Shown piece by piece: positions 1 through 9,400 of a DNA stretch of 42,461 nucleotides. The stretch lies in NCBI GenBank assembly GCA_046289925.1, contig JBKBUN010000004.1, forward strand, positions 1 to 42,461. Reading direction: 5' to 3'. The translations under genes were made by a program, and so were the position numbers. Source of the DNA: Acidovorax_G sp046289925. GTDB lineage: Bacteria; Pseudomonadota; Gammaproteobacteria; Burkholderiales; Burkholderiaceae_C. The notes under the pieces were generated by a model. The model saw only the letters and a program-made list of their open reading frames with translations. It was not told where the DNA came from and searched no databases. Numbering within the stretch: the first letter of the stretch is position 1; each line of letters opens with the position of its first letter.

Positions 1-132
1 AATCCAGCCGTGTAATACAGCCCATGCCGCCGTCAGCAGCAGCCAGAAGGCCAGCAGCAGACCCAGAGACCAACGCGCCAACCCGGCCACGATTCTCAAT
101 AGGCGTGTGGGATGCAGCGTCGGTTCGATCAT
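1..132 (-). CDS. YhdP/TIGR02099-like AsmA-family protein, N-terminal fragment
   Basis: Only the first 44 codons lie in the window and the frame runs off the left edge. The peptide begins MIEPTLHPTRLLRIVAGLAR and continues with one strongly hydrophobic segment (about residues 15-40) ending in an LHGWI motif. This is how the large AsmA/YhdP-like envelope proteins of Burkholderiales begin: one inner-membrane anchor followed by a long periplasmic part thought to help move phospholipids to the outer membrane. The gene is divergent from glnE, an arrangement I know from Comamonadaceae genomes. No good Shine-Dalgarno sequence precedes the ATG, so the start is tentative. The family call rests on a short sequence and on context. 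Confidence 0.6.
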   Translation of the reverse strand, partial: MIEPTLHPTRLLRIVAGLARWSLGLLLAFWLLLTAAWAVLHGWI

Positions 133-227
133 GGTGGGGAGGAATGTGACAAGAATTATGACCCGCGGTCCTGCAGCGGGTTCACTGCAAATCGCGGTTT
201 GCGCGGGCCTGCCAGCCCCCATGTCCC

Positions 228-3011
228 ATGTCTGCACCCGCGCTTGACCCTTGCGGCGGACGCCGCGACTGGACGCCGCTGCCAACGACGCACTCGCGTT
301 TTCTGCAGCGCCTGCAACGGCGCTACGAGGCCGAGCTGCCGCTACTGGCGCCCGGCTGCCCCCACCGCGCAAGCATGGCCCAGGCGCTTGAGGCATTGCG
401 CGCTCGCGGACTGGACCTCGGCACTGCCCTGCGCATGCTGCGCCAGCTCGTCATGGAGCGGTTGATCCGACTGGACTGCGAAGCGCAGGCCCCGCTGGCC
501 GACATCACCCGCGCTGTGACCGAACTGGCCGAGCTGGCGCTTGACCTGGCCTGCCAGCAGGCGCGCGCAGAGCTTGACGCCCAGCACGGCGCCCCCCGCG
601 GCCCGCAGGGCCAGGACGTAGCGCTGTGGATCATTGGCATGGGCAAGCTCGGAGCCCGCGAGCTCAATGTGTCCAGCGACATTGACCTGATTTATGTCTA
701 CGAGCACGACGGCGAGACCGCTGGCCGCGCCGACGGCCGAGGGGTGATCTCCAATCACGAGTACTTCGCTCGCGCGGTCAAGGCCATCTACCACCTGGTG
801 GGCGACACCACCGAGCACGGTTTTGTCTTTCGAGTAGACCTGGCGCTCAGACCCAACGGCAATTCCGGGCCGGCGGCCGTGTCGCTGGCCGCACTGGAAG
901 AGTACCTGCAAGTGCAGGGCCGTGAATGGGAGCGCTTTGCCTGGCTCAAGAGCCGGGTGGTCGCGCCGCTGGAGGCGGTGTCCAGTCCCGCCGTGCAGGG
1001 CCTGCGGGCGGTGGTGCTGCCGTTTGTGTTCCGCCGCTATCTCGACTACAGCGTATTCGAGGCGCTGCGCCTGCTGCACCGCCAGATCCGCGACCATGCC
1101 ACGCGCCGCAGTGCGGGGCACCCTGAGCGTGCCAACGACGTGAAGCTCTCGCGCGGGGGCATCCGCGAGATCGAATTCACCGTACAGCTGCTGCAGGTGG
1201 TGCGCGGCGGGCAGTTTCCGGAACTGCGCCGCAGGCCCACGCTGGACGCCCTGCAGCGCCTCGCGCAGGCAGGGCTCATGCCCACCGAGACGGCCGAGGC
1301 GCTGGCCCGGGCCTATGTGTTTTTGCGCCGCGTGGAGCACCGCATCCAATACCTGGACGACCAGCAGACCCATGTGCTGCCCACGCGCGATGACGACCTG
1401 TGGTGGATCGCCTGCACCATGGGCTACCCGGATACCTGCGCGTTTTTGCATGCGCTGGACGAGCACCGCGAACTGGTGGCCCAGGAGTTCGACACCCTGC
1501 TCGGCGGTAGCGCCAAGCAATGCACAGGCGGCGGCTGTGGCGGCCCGCGTGCCGCCACCGCACCTGTGCCCGAGCTGGACACGCTCGTCGAGCAGCTTCC
1601 GGGCGCGTTCCGCGAACGGGTGACCGAATGGCGCAACCACCCCCGCGTGGCCGCGCTGCGCGACGAAGCCCGGGCGCGGCTGCTGCGCATCGTGCAGCGC
1701 ACCGCCCAATGGCTGGCCGAGGCGCGCGTGACCGAGGAGGCCAGCGTGCGACTGATCAATTGGCTGGAACCCCTGCTGCGGCGCGAAAGCTACCTGGCAC
1801 TGCTGCTCGAGCGTCCCTCGGTACACGCGCAACTGCTGCACCTGCTGGGTGCGGCACGCTGGCCGGCGCGCTACCTGCTGCAACACCCAGGCGTGATCGA
1901 CGAGCTGGTGGGCGACGCGATGTGGAACGAGCGCTTCAACGCCGCTGAATTCGAGCGCGAACTGGGCCTGCGCCTGGCTTCGCTGCAGTCCACCGCCGAA
2001 GACGACGACGAGAACCTGCTGAACCTGCTGCGCCGCGCCCAGCATGCCGAAACTTTTCGCACGCTGGCGCGCGACGTGGAAGGTCGCATCACCGTGGAGC
2101 AGGTGGCCGACGACTTGAGCGCACTGGCCGACAGCGTGTTGCGCGTGACGGCGCAGTGGTGCTGGAGCCGGCTGCGCAACCGGCACCGCGAAGTGCCGCA
2201 GTTCGCCATCATTGGCTACGGCAAGCTCGGCGGCAAAGAGCTGGGCTATGGCAGCGACTTGGACATCGTGTTCGTGTTCGACGACGAGGACGATCGCGCG
2301 CCCGAGGTCTACGCCGCCTTCGTGCGCAAACTCATCAACTGGCTCACGGTGAAGACGGGCGAAGGCGACCTCTACGAGATCGACACCGCGCTGCGACCCA
2401 ATGGCAGCTCGGGCATGCTCGTGACCAGTTTCGAGGCCTTTGCACGCTACCAGCAGCAACGCGGCAGCAATACGGCCTGGACCTGGGAGCACCAGGCCAT
2501 GACGCGCGCGCGCTTTGTGCTGGGCAGCCCTGCGCTGCAGGCCCGCTTTGACGCCGTGCGCGAAGCCGTGATCACCAGCGAACGCGACCCGGCCGCACTG
2601 CGTGCCGAAATTACCGCCATGCGCGAGCGGGTGCGCGCCGCACACCCCACACGGGCCGGGCAATTTGAAGTCAAGCACAGCCCTGGGGGCATGGTGGACG
2701 CCGAGTTTGCCGTGCAATACCTGGTGCTGGCCGAGTCTGCGCGTCACCCAGGCCTGCGCGACAACGTGGGCAATATCGCCCTGCTGCAGCGCGCCGAAGA
2801 ATGCGGCCTGCTGCCACCTGGCGTGGGGCACGCCGCCGCCGACGCCTACCGAGAGTTGCGCCGCGTACAGCACCGTGCGCGGCTGGATGAGGTGCCCACC
2901 GAGGTCCAACCCCCGGCCCTGCAGGCCGAGCGCGAAGCCATTCTGGCGCTATGGCGCAGCGTGTTCGGCGCAGACGCGGTTGATCCGGCCTCCGGCAAAG
3001 CCCTGCGCTGA
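228..3011 (+). CDS. glnE: Bifunctional glutamine synthetase adenylyltransferase/deadenylase
   Basis: GlnE adds AMP to, or removes it from, a tyrosine of glutamine synthetase in response to PII, so it sets nitrogen assimilation in the cytoplasm. The 927-residue length is close to the E. coli enzyme (946). Two nucleotidyltransferase domains are visible, each with the family's G-x-GKLG-x-EL-x5-D-x-D signature. The first, at about residue 135, is GMGKLGARELNVSSDIDL (deadenylylating half). The second, at about residue 661, is GYGKLGGKELGYGSDLDI (adenylylating half). Both Asp pairs are intact, so both activities are expected. An in-phase start 7 bases earlier does not exist: the ATG at 221 is out of frame, so the ATG at 228 is chosen. 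Confidence 0.97.
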   Translation: MSAPALDPCGGRRDWTPLPTTHSRFLQRLQRRYEAELPLLAPGCPHRASMAQALEALRARGLDLGTALRMLRQLVMERLIRLDCEAQAPLADITRAVTELAELALDLACQQARAELDAQHGAPRGPQGQDVALWIIGMGKLGARELNVSSDIDLIYVYEHDGETAGRADGRGVISNHEYFARAVKAIYHLVGDTTEHGFVFRVDLALRPNGNSGPAAVSLAALEEYLQVQGREWERFAWLKSRVVAPLEAVSSPAVQGLRAVVLPFVFRRYLDYSVFEALRLLHRQIRDHATRRSAGHPERANDVKLSRGGIREIEFTVQLLQVVRGGQFPELRRRPTLDALQRLAQAGLMPTETAEALARAYVFLRRVEHRIQYLDDQQTHVLPTRDDDLWWIACTMGYPDTCAFLHALDEHRELVAQEFDTLLGGSAKQCTGGGCGGPRAATAPVPELDTLVEQLPGAFRERVTEWRNHPRVAALRDEARARLLRIVQRTAQWLAEARVTEEASVRLINWLEPLLRRESYLALLLERPSVHAQLLHLLGAARWPARYLLQHPGVIDELVGDAMWNERFNAAEFERELGLRLASLQSTAEDDDENLLNLLRRAQHAETFRTLARDVEGRITVEQVADDLSALADSVLRVTAQWCWSRLRNRHREVPQFAIIGYGKLGGKELGYGSDLDIVFVFDDEDDRAPEVYAAFVRKLINWLTVKTGEGDLYEIDTALRPNGSSGMLVTSFEAFARYQQQRGSNTAWTWEHQAMTRARFVLGSPALQARFDAVREAVITSERDPAALRAEITAMRERVRAAHPTRAGQFEVKHSPGGMVDAEFAVQYLVLAESARHPGLRDNVGNIALLQRAEECGLLPPGVGHAAADAYRELRRVQHRARLDEVPTEVQPPALQAEREAILALWRSVFGADAVDPASGKALR

Positions 3012-3027
3012 GTCGGTTCACCCCATT

Positions 3028-3049
3028 AATTCAAACAACTGTTTGAATT
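3028..3049. promoter_or_regulatory. Palindromic operator, probably for the adjacent TetR regulator
   Basis: The arms AATTCAAAC and GTTTGAATT form a perfect 9-bp inverted repeat around the spacer AACT. It lies between the glnE stop and the ATG of the TetR-family gene, about 20 bases upstream of that start. Its size and symmetry fit a dimeric TetR-type operator. Autoregulation of the regulator-efflux operon is inferred from position only. Confidence 0.7.
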
Positions 3050-3068
3050 TGCGGTGTAATGCGGAGCC

Positions 3069-3803
3069 ATGCGCTCCCGCACCGAACGCCCGTCCGTCTT
3101 GCCGTCTGCCCGCGCCCTGGCTGCGCAGCGCACGGCGCGCAGCGATGGTGAAGACACGCGTGCCCGGCTGCTGCAAGCCGCCTTGGCCTTGTTCGCTGAA
3201 CGCGGCTATGCCCAGACCTCGGTGCGCGCGATTGCGCAGGCGGCGGGCAGCAACGTGGCGGCGATTGCCTACCACTTTGGCGACAAGGCCGGCCTGTACA
3301 GCGCGACCTTTTACGAACCCTTGGGCAGCAGCGGCGCACTGGTGCCGCTGTTGCAGGATGACAGCCGCGCGCTGCCGGATGTGCTGCAGGCCTACTTTGC
3401 GGCCTTGCTCCAGCCGCTGGAACATGACGACCTGATACGCCAAACAATCCGGCTGCACGTGCGCGAACTGCTGGAGCCTACCCACGTGTGGCCTGCGCTG
3501 ATCGAGCGCGAATGCCGTGGCCCGCACTTGGCGCTGGTGCAGCGGCTGTGCGCGCACATGGGCCTGCGGCGCGCCGACGACGACCTGCACCGGCTGGTGT
3601 TCACGATCCACGGACTCGTCATGCAAATGTGGACCCAGCGCGACGCGCTCGAAGCCGTCGCACCACGCCTGGCCCGACCGGCCGCGGTGGGCGGCTGGGT
3701 CGAGCGGCTCACGGGCTTCGCGCTGGCCCTGATCGACAGCGAAACCCTGCGGCGCGGCGTGCCTGCGCCGCTGCTCTTGCCACGGAAGGACCCTGCACCA
3801 TGA
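3069..3803 (+). CDS. TetR-family regulator of the RND efflux operon (CerR/CecR-like)
   Basis: A 244-residue one-component repressor. The TetR helix-turn-helix spans about residues 32-72 and contains the typical TSVRAIAQAAGSNVAAIAYHF stretch, followed by GDKAGLY. The C-terminal ligand-binding part resembles the CecR/DUF1956 group, whose members control ABC or RND exporters. The first 25 residues, rich in Arg and Ala, are unusual but have no better internal start. The TGA stop overlaps the ATG of the outer-membrane lipoprotein gene (ATGA), so regulator and pump are one transcript. The palindrome just upstream is its likely operator. The ligand is unknown. Confidence 0.9.
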   Translation: MRSRTERPSVLPSARALAAQRTARSDGEDTRARLLQAALALFAERGYAQTSVRAIAQAAGSNVAAIAYHFGDKAGLYSATFYEPLGSSGALVPLLQDDSRALPDVLQAYFAALLQPLEHDDLIRQTIRLHVRELLEPTHVWPALIERECRGPHLALVQRLCAHMGLRRADDDLHRLVFTIHGLVMQMWTQRDALEAVAPRLARPAAVGGWVERLTGFALALIDSETLRRGVPAPLLLPRKDPAP

Positions 3804-5218
3804 CCTCTTGGCTCCGCTGGGGCCTGGCCTGCACACCGCTGGTGCTGGCCGGTTGCGCCCTGACCCCGCCACCTGCCCGGGTGGACACTCCCACCGCCGC
3901 CGTCTGGCATGCGCCGCTGCCGCATGGCGGCGCGGTGGACGGCCTGGCCGCCTGGTGGGCGCGCTGGAACGATCCGCTGCTGGTGGACCTGGTCGAGCGC
4001 TCGCAGGCGCTCAGCCCCACGGTGGCACAGGCCGCGTCGCGCCTGGCCCAGGCCCGCGCGGCGCAGCAGTCGGCCCGCGCGGCGCTCGGCCCTACGCTGG
4101 ACGGGCAGGCCAGCGCCGTGCGGGGCTTCAACGAGCAACTGGCGCGCGTAGCCACCACGGCGCAAGCGGGTGTGCAGGCGGGCTGGGAGATCGATCTGTG
4201 GGGCGGCAACGCAGCCGCCACGCGGGCTGCGGGCGAGCGCCTGGCCGGCGCGCAGGCCCAGTGGCACGAGGCGCGCGTGAGCGTGGCCGCCGAGGTGGCC
4301 CTGCTGTACCGCGGCTGGCGCTCATGCCTGCAGCAGCTGGAGGTGGCCGAACGCGACGCAGCCTCGCGCGCCGAAACGGCCCGCCTGTCCGACGCCAGCG
4401 AGCGCGCTGGCTTCACCCCCCCAGCCACGGCCGCGCTCGCCCGCGCCAGTGCCGCTGAAGGCCGCGCCCGCGCCGTGCAGCAGCGCATGCAGTGTGAGGT
4501 CGACCTCAAGTCACTGGTCGCGCTGACCGGCATGGAAGAGCCCGCGCTGCGCGAGCGCGCGGCCACCGCCCCACCGCTGCCCCCGGAGTCGCTGATGGGC
4601 CTGGCGTCCCTGCCCGCGCAGGTGCTGGCGCAGCGCCCAGACGTGTACAGCGCCGAGCGCGACGTTGCGGCGGCCAGCGCCGATGTGGGCATGGCCCAGG
4701 CGCAGCGCTATCCGCGGCTGTCGCTGCAAGGCTCCGTGGGCGTGGGTTCCGTGCGCGTGAGCGGCGGCTCGACCGAAGCCACCACCTGGTCGATAGGGCC
4801 GCTGGCGCTGCAGCTGCCGCTGCTGGACGGTGGCCGCCGCGCCGCGCAGGTCGATGCGGCCCAGGCCCGTTACGACGAAGCGGTGGCCCTGTACCGCGCT
4901 CGGGTGCGCCAGGCCGTGGGTGAGGTCGAGCAGGCGCTGGTGCGCCTACAGGCCAGCGCCGAGCGCCGCGCCAGTGCCGACGCCGCTGTGCAGGGCTACC
5001 AGGCCTCGCTGCAGGCCACCGAGGCGCGCTGGCGTGCCGGGCTGGCCAGCCAAGTGGAGCTGGAAGACGCGCGCCGCACGGCGCTGGCAGCGCAAAGCGC
5101 CTTGCTGGCGCTTCAGCTCGAACGCGAAAGCGCCTGGATTGCGCTGTACCGCGCAGCCGGCGGTGGCTGGGAGCCGCCCGCGGGCGCTGCGCAGACGGCA
5201 CAGACCCGCACGCCCTGA
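3800..5218 (+). CDS. Efflux outer-membrane lipoprotein, NodT/OprM family
   Basis: TolC-like outer-membrane channel of the tripartite pump. The start is placed at the ATG that overlaps the TetR stop; it gives a lipoprotein signal peptide with an LAGC lipobox (Cys19). The frame stays open upstream, but that part has the composition of a shadow of the TetR gene. Two outer-membrane efflux repeats follow, with long Ala/Gln/Arg-rich helices such as the VAQAASRLAQARAAQQSARA region and, in the second repeat, the conserved AQRPDV motif and LPLLDGGRR. The 472-residue length is normal for the family. It is expected to dock with the adaptor and pump encoded next. Confidence 0.93.
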   Translation: MTSWLRWGLACTPLVLAGCALTPPPARVDTPTAAVWHAPLPHGGAVDGLAAWWARWNDPLLVDLVERSQALSPTVAQAASRLAQARAAQQSARAALGPTLDGQASAVRGFNEQLARVATTAQAGVQAGWEIDLWGGNAAATRAAGERLAGAQAQWHEARVSVAAEVALLYRGWRSCLQQLEVAERDAASRAETARLSDASERAGFTPPATAALARASAAEGRARAVQQRMQCEVDLKSLVALTGMEEPALRERAATAPPLPPESLMGLASLPAQVLAQRPDVYSAERDVAAASADVGMAQAQRYPRLSLQGSVGVGSVRVSGGSTEATTWSIGPLALQLPLLDGGRRAAQVDAAQARYDEAVALYRARVRQAVGEVEQALVRLQASAERRASADAAVQGYQASLQATEARWRAGLASQVELEDARRTALAAQSALLALQLERESAWIALYRAAGGGWEPPAGAAQTAQTRTP

Positions 5219-5306
5219 CCCGATGACACCGCAGGCCCTGCCTGCACCTTTGTTGAAGGTGCCCCCGGCGGCCCCGCAGGCCGTCCCACCGAATGGAGCC
5301 AATTCC

Positions 5307-6479
5307 ATGCAACTGAACCGCTTGCACAAAACCCCTGCGGCCTGGGCCGCCCTGGCCCTGGTGGTCGCCACCGCCGCGGGCACAGCCCTGCTGGCCAGCC
5401 CCACGCGTGCGGCAGGCGAGGCTCCCACGCACAGCGAAGGCCGCCCTGCCATGACGGTAACAGCCGAAGCGCCCCAGCGCACGGCCCTGGCCCAGCGCCT
5501 GACGGCCAACGGCAACCTGGCCGCCTGGCAGGAGGCCATCATCGGCGCTGAGAGCAACGGCCTGCGCCTGCGCCATGTGGCGGTGAACGTGGGCGACACC
5601 GTGCGCGCCGGCCAGGTGCTGGCCACGTTTGCAGCCGAGACTGTGGAGGCCGAGCTGGCCCAGGCGCGCGCTGCGCTGCTCGAAGCCCAGGCCGCAGCAG
5701 CCGAAGCCGCAGCCAATGCCGAACGTGCCCGCACGCTGCAGACCACGGGCGCGCTCAGCGCCCAGCAGATCCAGCAGTACGCCACGGCCGAAAAGACCGC
5801 GCAGGCCCGCGTCGAGGCTGCACAGGCGCAGCTGCGCGTGCAGCAGTTGCGCCTCAAGCACACCGAAGTGCGCGCACCCGACAGCGGCGTGATCTCGGCC
5901 CGCACAGCCACTGTGGGTGCGGTGGTGGGTGCGGGCACCGAACTGTTCCGCATGGTGCGCAAGGGTCGCCTCGAATGGCGCGCCGAGGTCACGCAGGCCG
6001 AGCTGGGCCGCCTAAAACCCGGCATGCGTGTGAACGTCACGGCCGCCAGCGGCGCCAGCGTGCAGGGCACGGTGCGCATGCTGGCCCCTACGGTGGACCC
6101 GCAAACGCGCAATGGGCTGGTGTACGTGGACGTGCCCGAGCACCCGGGGCTGCGCGCGGGCATGTTCGCGCGTGGCGAATTCGCGCTGGGCCAGAGCGAC
6201 GGCCTGACGGTGCCGCAAGAGGCGCTGGTGGTGCGCGACGGCTTTGCCTACGTGTTCGTGCTGGGCGACGACCAGCGCGTGCAGCAGCGCAAGGTGCAGG
6301 CAGGCCGCCGCGCCGACGGCCGCGTGGAGGTGCTGGGCGGGCTGGAGGCGAACCAGCGTGTGGCCGTGCGCGGCGCGGGCTTCCTCAACGACGGAGACCT
6401 GGTGCGCGTGACCACTACAGATTCAGCACCAAAACAGGCTCCAGCCCAACAAAGTCAAGCACAAACAGCTACAAAATAA
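5307..6479 (+). CDS. RND efflux periplasmic adaptor (membrane fusion protein)
   Basis: HlyD/AcrA-like adaptor linking the inner-membrane pump to the outer-membrane channel. With the ATG at 5307 (preceded by GGAG) the protein has 390 residues and a hydrophobic signal region around residues 12-36. An in-frame ATG at 5223 would add 28 residues before the signal and is less likely. The lipoyl half-motifs flank a coiled-coil hairpin rich in Ala, Gln and Glu (about residues 110-175), followed by beta-barrel and membrane-proximal domains. The last 16 or so residues (SAPKQAPAQQSQAQTATK) are low-complexity and are encoded by a dispersed repeat element that also supplies the stop codon. They are probably a non-essential tail. 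Confidence 0.92.
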   Translation: MQLNRLHKTPAAWAALALVVATAAGTALLASPTRAAGEAPTHSEGRPAMTVTAEAPQRTALAQRLTANGNLAAWQEAIIGAESNGLRLRHVAVNVGDTVRAGQVLATFAAETVEAELAQARAALLEAQAAAAEAAANAERARTLQTTGALSAQQIQQYATAEKTAQARVEAAQAQLRVQQLRLKHTEVRAPDSGVISARTATVGAVVGAGTELFRMVRKGRLEWRAEVTQAELGRLKPGMRVNVTAASGASVQGTVRMLAPTVDPQTRNGLVYVDVPEHPGLRAGMFARGEFALGQSDGLTVPQEALVVRDGFAYVFVLGDDQRVQQRKVQAGRRADGRVEVLGGLEANQRVAVRGAGFLNDGDLVRVTTTDSAPKQAPAQQSQAQTATK

Positions 6480-6484
6480 GGAGC
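6431..6484 (+). repeat. Dispersed hairpin repeat copy inside the adaptor 3' end
   Basis: This stretch aligns with the intergenic repeat at 23104-23157. Both share AAAA, then GGC or GGCC, TCAAGCAC, ARCAGCTA, CAAA and a final AGC in the same order and nearly the same spacing. Here it encodes the adaptor's last residues, its TAA stop and the AAGGAG ribosome binding site of the RND pump gene. Confidence 0.6.
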
Positions 6485-6491
6485 AATCGCC

Positions 6492-9400
6492 ATGAATGTT
6501 TCCGCATGGTCGATCCGCAACCCCATTCCGGCGCTGATGCTGTTTGTGCTGCTGACCTTCGGCGGTTTGCTGTCCTTCAAGGCCATGAAGGTGCAGAACT
6601 TCCCAGACATCGACCTGCCGACCATCTCGGTCACGGTGGCGCTGCCCGGTGCCTCGCCCACACAGCTTGAAAACGATGTGGCGCGCAAGATCGAAAACAG
6701 CATTGCCACGCTGCAGGGGGTCAAGCACATCTACACCAAGGTACAGGACGGCGGGGCCACGATCACGGCCGAGTTCCGTCTGGAGAAACCCACCCAGGAG
6801 GCGCTGGACGACGTGCGCTCAGCCGTCTCCCGCGTGCGCGGCGACCTGCCAGGCGACGTGCGCGATCCCATCGTCTCGAAGATGGATCTGGCCGCGCAGC
6901 CGGTGCTGGCCTTCACCATCCGCTCGGTGCCCGCCAGCCCGGGCGCACCGCCGCGGCTCGACGACGAGGCGCTGTCCTGGTTTGTGGACAACGATGTGGC
7001 CAAGAAGCTGCTGGCCGTGCGCGGCGTGGGCGCGGTCAACCGCGTGGGCGGCGTGGACCGCCAGGTGCAAGTGGCGCTCGATCCGCTCGAGCTCCAGGCG
7101 CTGGGCGCCACGGCCGCCGACATCTCGCGCCAGTTGCGGCTGGTGCAGATCGAAAGCGCAGGCGGCCGCACCGATGTGGGCGGTGCCGAGCAGCCCGTGC
7201 GCACGCTGGCCACGGTGCAGACGGCGCAGGAGCTGGCCGCGCTCGCGCTGGCGCTGCCCGACGGACGCTCCATCCGCCTCGACCAGGTGGCCACAGTGCA
7301 GGACACAATTGCCGAACCCCGCGCGCTGGCCCTGCTCAACGGCAAGCCGGTGGTGGGCTTTGAAGTCGCGCGCAGCAAGGGCGCGAGCGAAGTCGAGGTG
7401 GGCGCGGCCGTGCAGCAGGCGCTGGCCGAGCTGCGCGCACAGCACCCCGACCTGGAAATCACCGAGGCCTTCAACTTCGTACAGCCTGTGCAGGAGGGGT
7501 ACGACGGCTCCATGCAACTGCTGTACGAGGGCGCATTCCTCGCGGTGGTGGTGGTGTGGCTCTTCCTGCGCGACTGGCGCGCCACTTTCGTGTCGGCCGT
7601 GGCGCTGCCGCTGTCGGTGATTCCGGCGTTCATCGGCATGTACCTGCTGGGCTTTTCCATCAACGTGATCACGCTGCTGGCGCTGTCGCTGGTGGTGGGC
7701 ATTCTGGTGGACGACGCCATCGTGGAGGTCGAGAACATCGTGCGCCACCTGCGCATGGGCAAAACGCCCCTGCAGGCGGCCATGGAGGCGGCCGACGAGA
7801 TCGGCCTCGCGGTGATTGCGACCACTTTCACACTGATTGCGGTGTTTTTGCCCACGGCCTTCATGAGCGGCATTGCGGGCAAGTTCTTCAAGCAGTTCGG
7901 CTGGACGGCTGCCCTCGCTGTCTTTGCCAGCCTGGTGGTCGCGCGCATGCTCACGCCCATGATGGCGGCCTACTTGCTCAAGCCCATGGTGGACGCAGAG
8001 CGCGAGCCGCGCTGGATGCCCACCTACCTGCGCTGGGCTGCCTGGTGCGTGCGCCACCGCAGCATCACTTTCCTCGCCACGGCGGTGTTCTTTGCCGGGT
8101 CCTTGGCGCTCATTGCGCTGCTGCCCACGGGCTTCATCCCGCCGGACGACAACTCGCAAACCCAGGTGTACCTGGAGCTGCCCCCTGGCGCCACACTGGC
8201 CCAGACGCGCGCCAGCGCAGAAGACGCACGCCAGCGCATTGCCGCCCTCGACCATGTGCAAAGCGTCTACACCACGATTGGCGGCGGCTCGGCCGGGGCC
8301 GACCCGTTCATGGGTGCGGGCACCGCCGAAACGCGCAAGGCCACGCTGACCATCCTGCTCGATCCGCGTGGGGACCGGCCCCGCAAACAAGTGATCGAAA
8401 ACCGCATCCGGGCCGCGCTGGAGCCGCTGCCCGGCGTGCGCAGCAAGGTGGGCCTGGGCGGGTCGGGCGAGAAGTACGTGCTCGTGCTCACCGGCGACGA
8501 CCCGCAGGCCCTGTCGCAGGCAGCGCTGGCCGTCGAGAAAGACCTGCGCACCATTCCGGGGCTGGGCAACGTGGCGTCCACCGCCAGCCTGGTGCGATCG
8601 GAGATCGCCGTGCGGCCCGACTTTGCGCGCGCCGCCGACCTGGGCGTGACCAGCGCCGCCATGGCCGAGACGCTGCGCATTGCCACACTGGGCGACTACG
8701 ACGTGGCGCTGCCCAAGCTCAACCTGGCTTCGCGCCAGGTGCCCATCGTGGTCAAGTTGCAGGACCGTGCGCGGCAGGACTTGGCCGTGCTCGAACGCCT
8801 GACAGTGCCAGGCGCGCGCGGGCCGGTGATGCTGTCGCAGGTGGCCACACTGGAGTTCAGCGCCGGCCCAGCCGTGGTGGACCGCTACGACCGCACCCGC
8901 AACGTGAACTTCGAAATCGAGCTGTCGGGCCTGCCCCTGGGCGAGGTGACCAAGGCCGTCGAGGCACTGCCCTCGATCCAGAACCTGCCGCCGGGAGTGC
9001 GCCAGGTGACCGTAGGCGACGCAGAAGTCATGGGCGAGCTGTTCGCCAGCTTCGGCCTGGCCATGCTCACCGGCGTGCTGTGCATCTACATCGTGCTGGT
9101 GCTGCTGTTCAAGGACTTCCTGCACCCGGTCACCATCCTGGCCGCGCTGCCCCTGTCGCTGGGCGGGGCCTTCGTGGGGCTGCTGCTGGCGCAAAAAAGC
9201 TTTTCCATGCCCTCGCTGATCGGGCTGATCATGCTCATGGGCATTGCGACCAAGAACTCCATCTTGCTGGTGGAGTACGCAATCGTCGCGCGGCGCGAGC
9301 AGGGCATGAGCCGCTTTGACGCGCTGATCGACGCCTGCCACAAACGCGCGCGGCCCATCATCATGACCACGCTGGCCATGGGCGCGGGCATGCTGCCAAT

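Noticed and set aside
342..2909. Very long open frame opposite glnE
   Set aside because: Antisense to a clear glnE; its composition (His, Gln, Ala, Arg runs) is that of a high-GC shadow frame. The same applies to long antisense frames over the RND pump (6819-9539) and sucCD (38217-40637).
5223..5306. Upstream ATG for the RND adaptor
   Set aside because: It would place a Pro/Ala-rich segment before the signal peptide; the ATG at 5307 has GGAG and a proper signal sequence.
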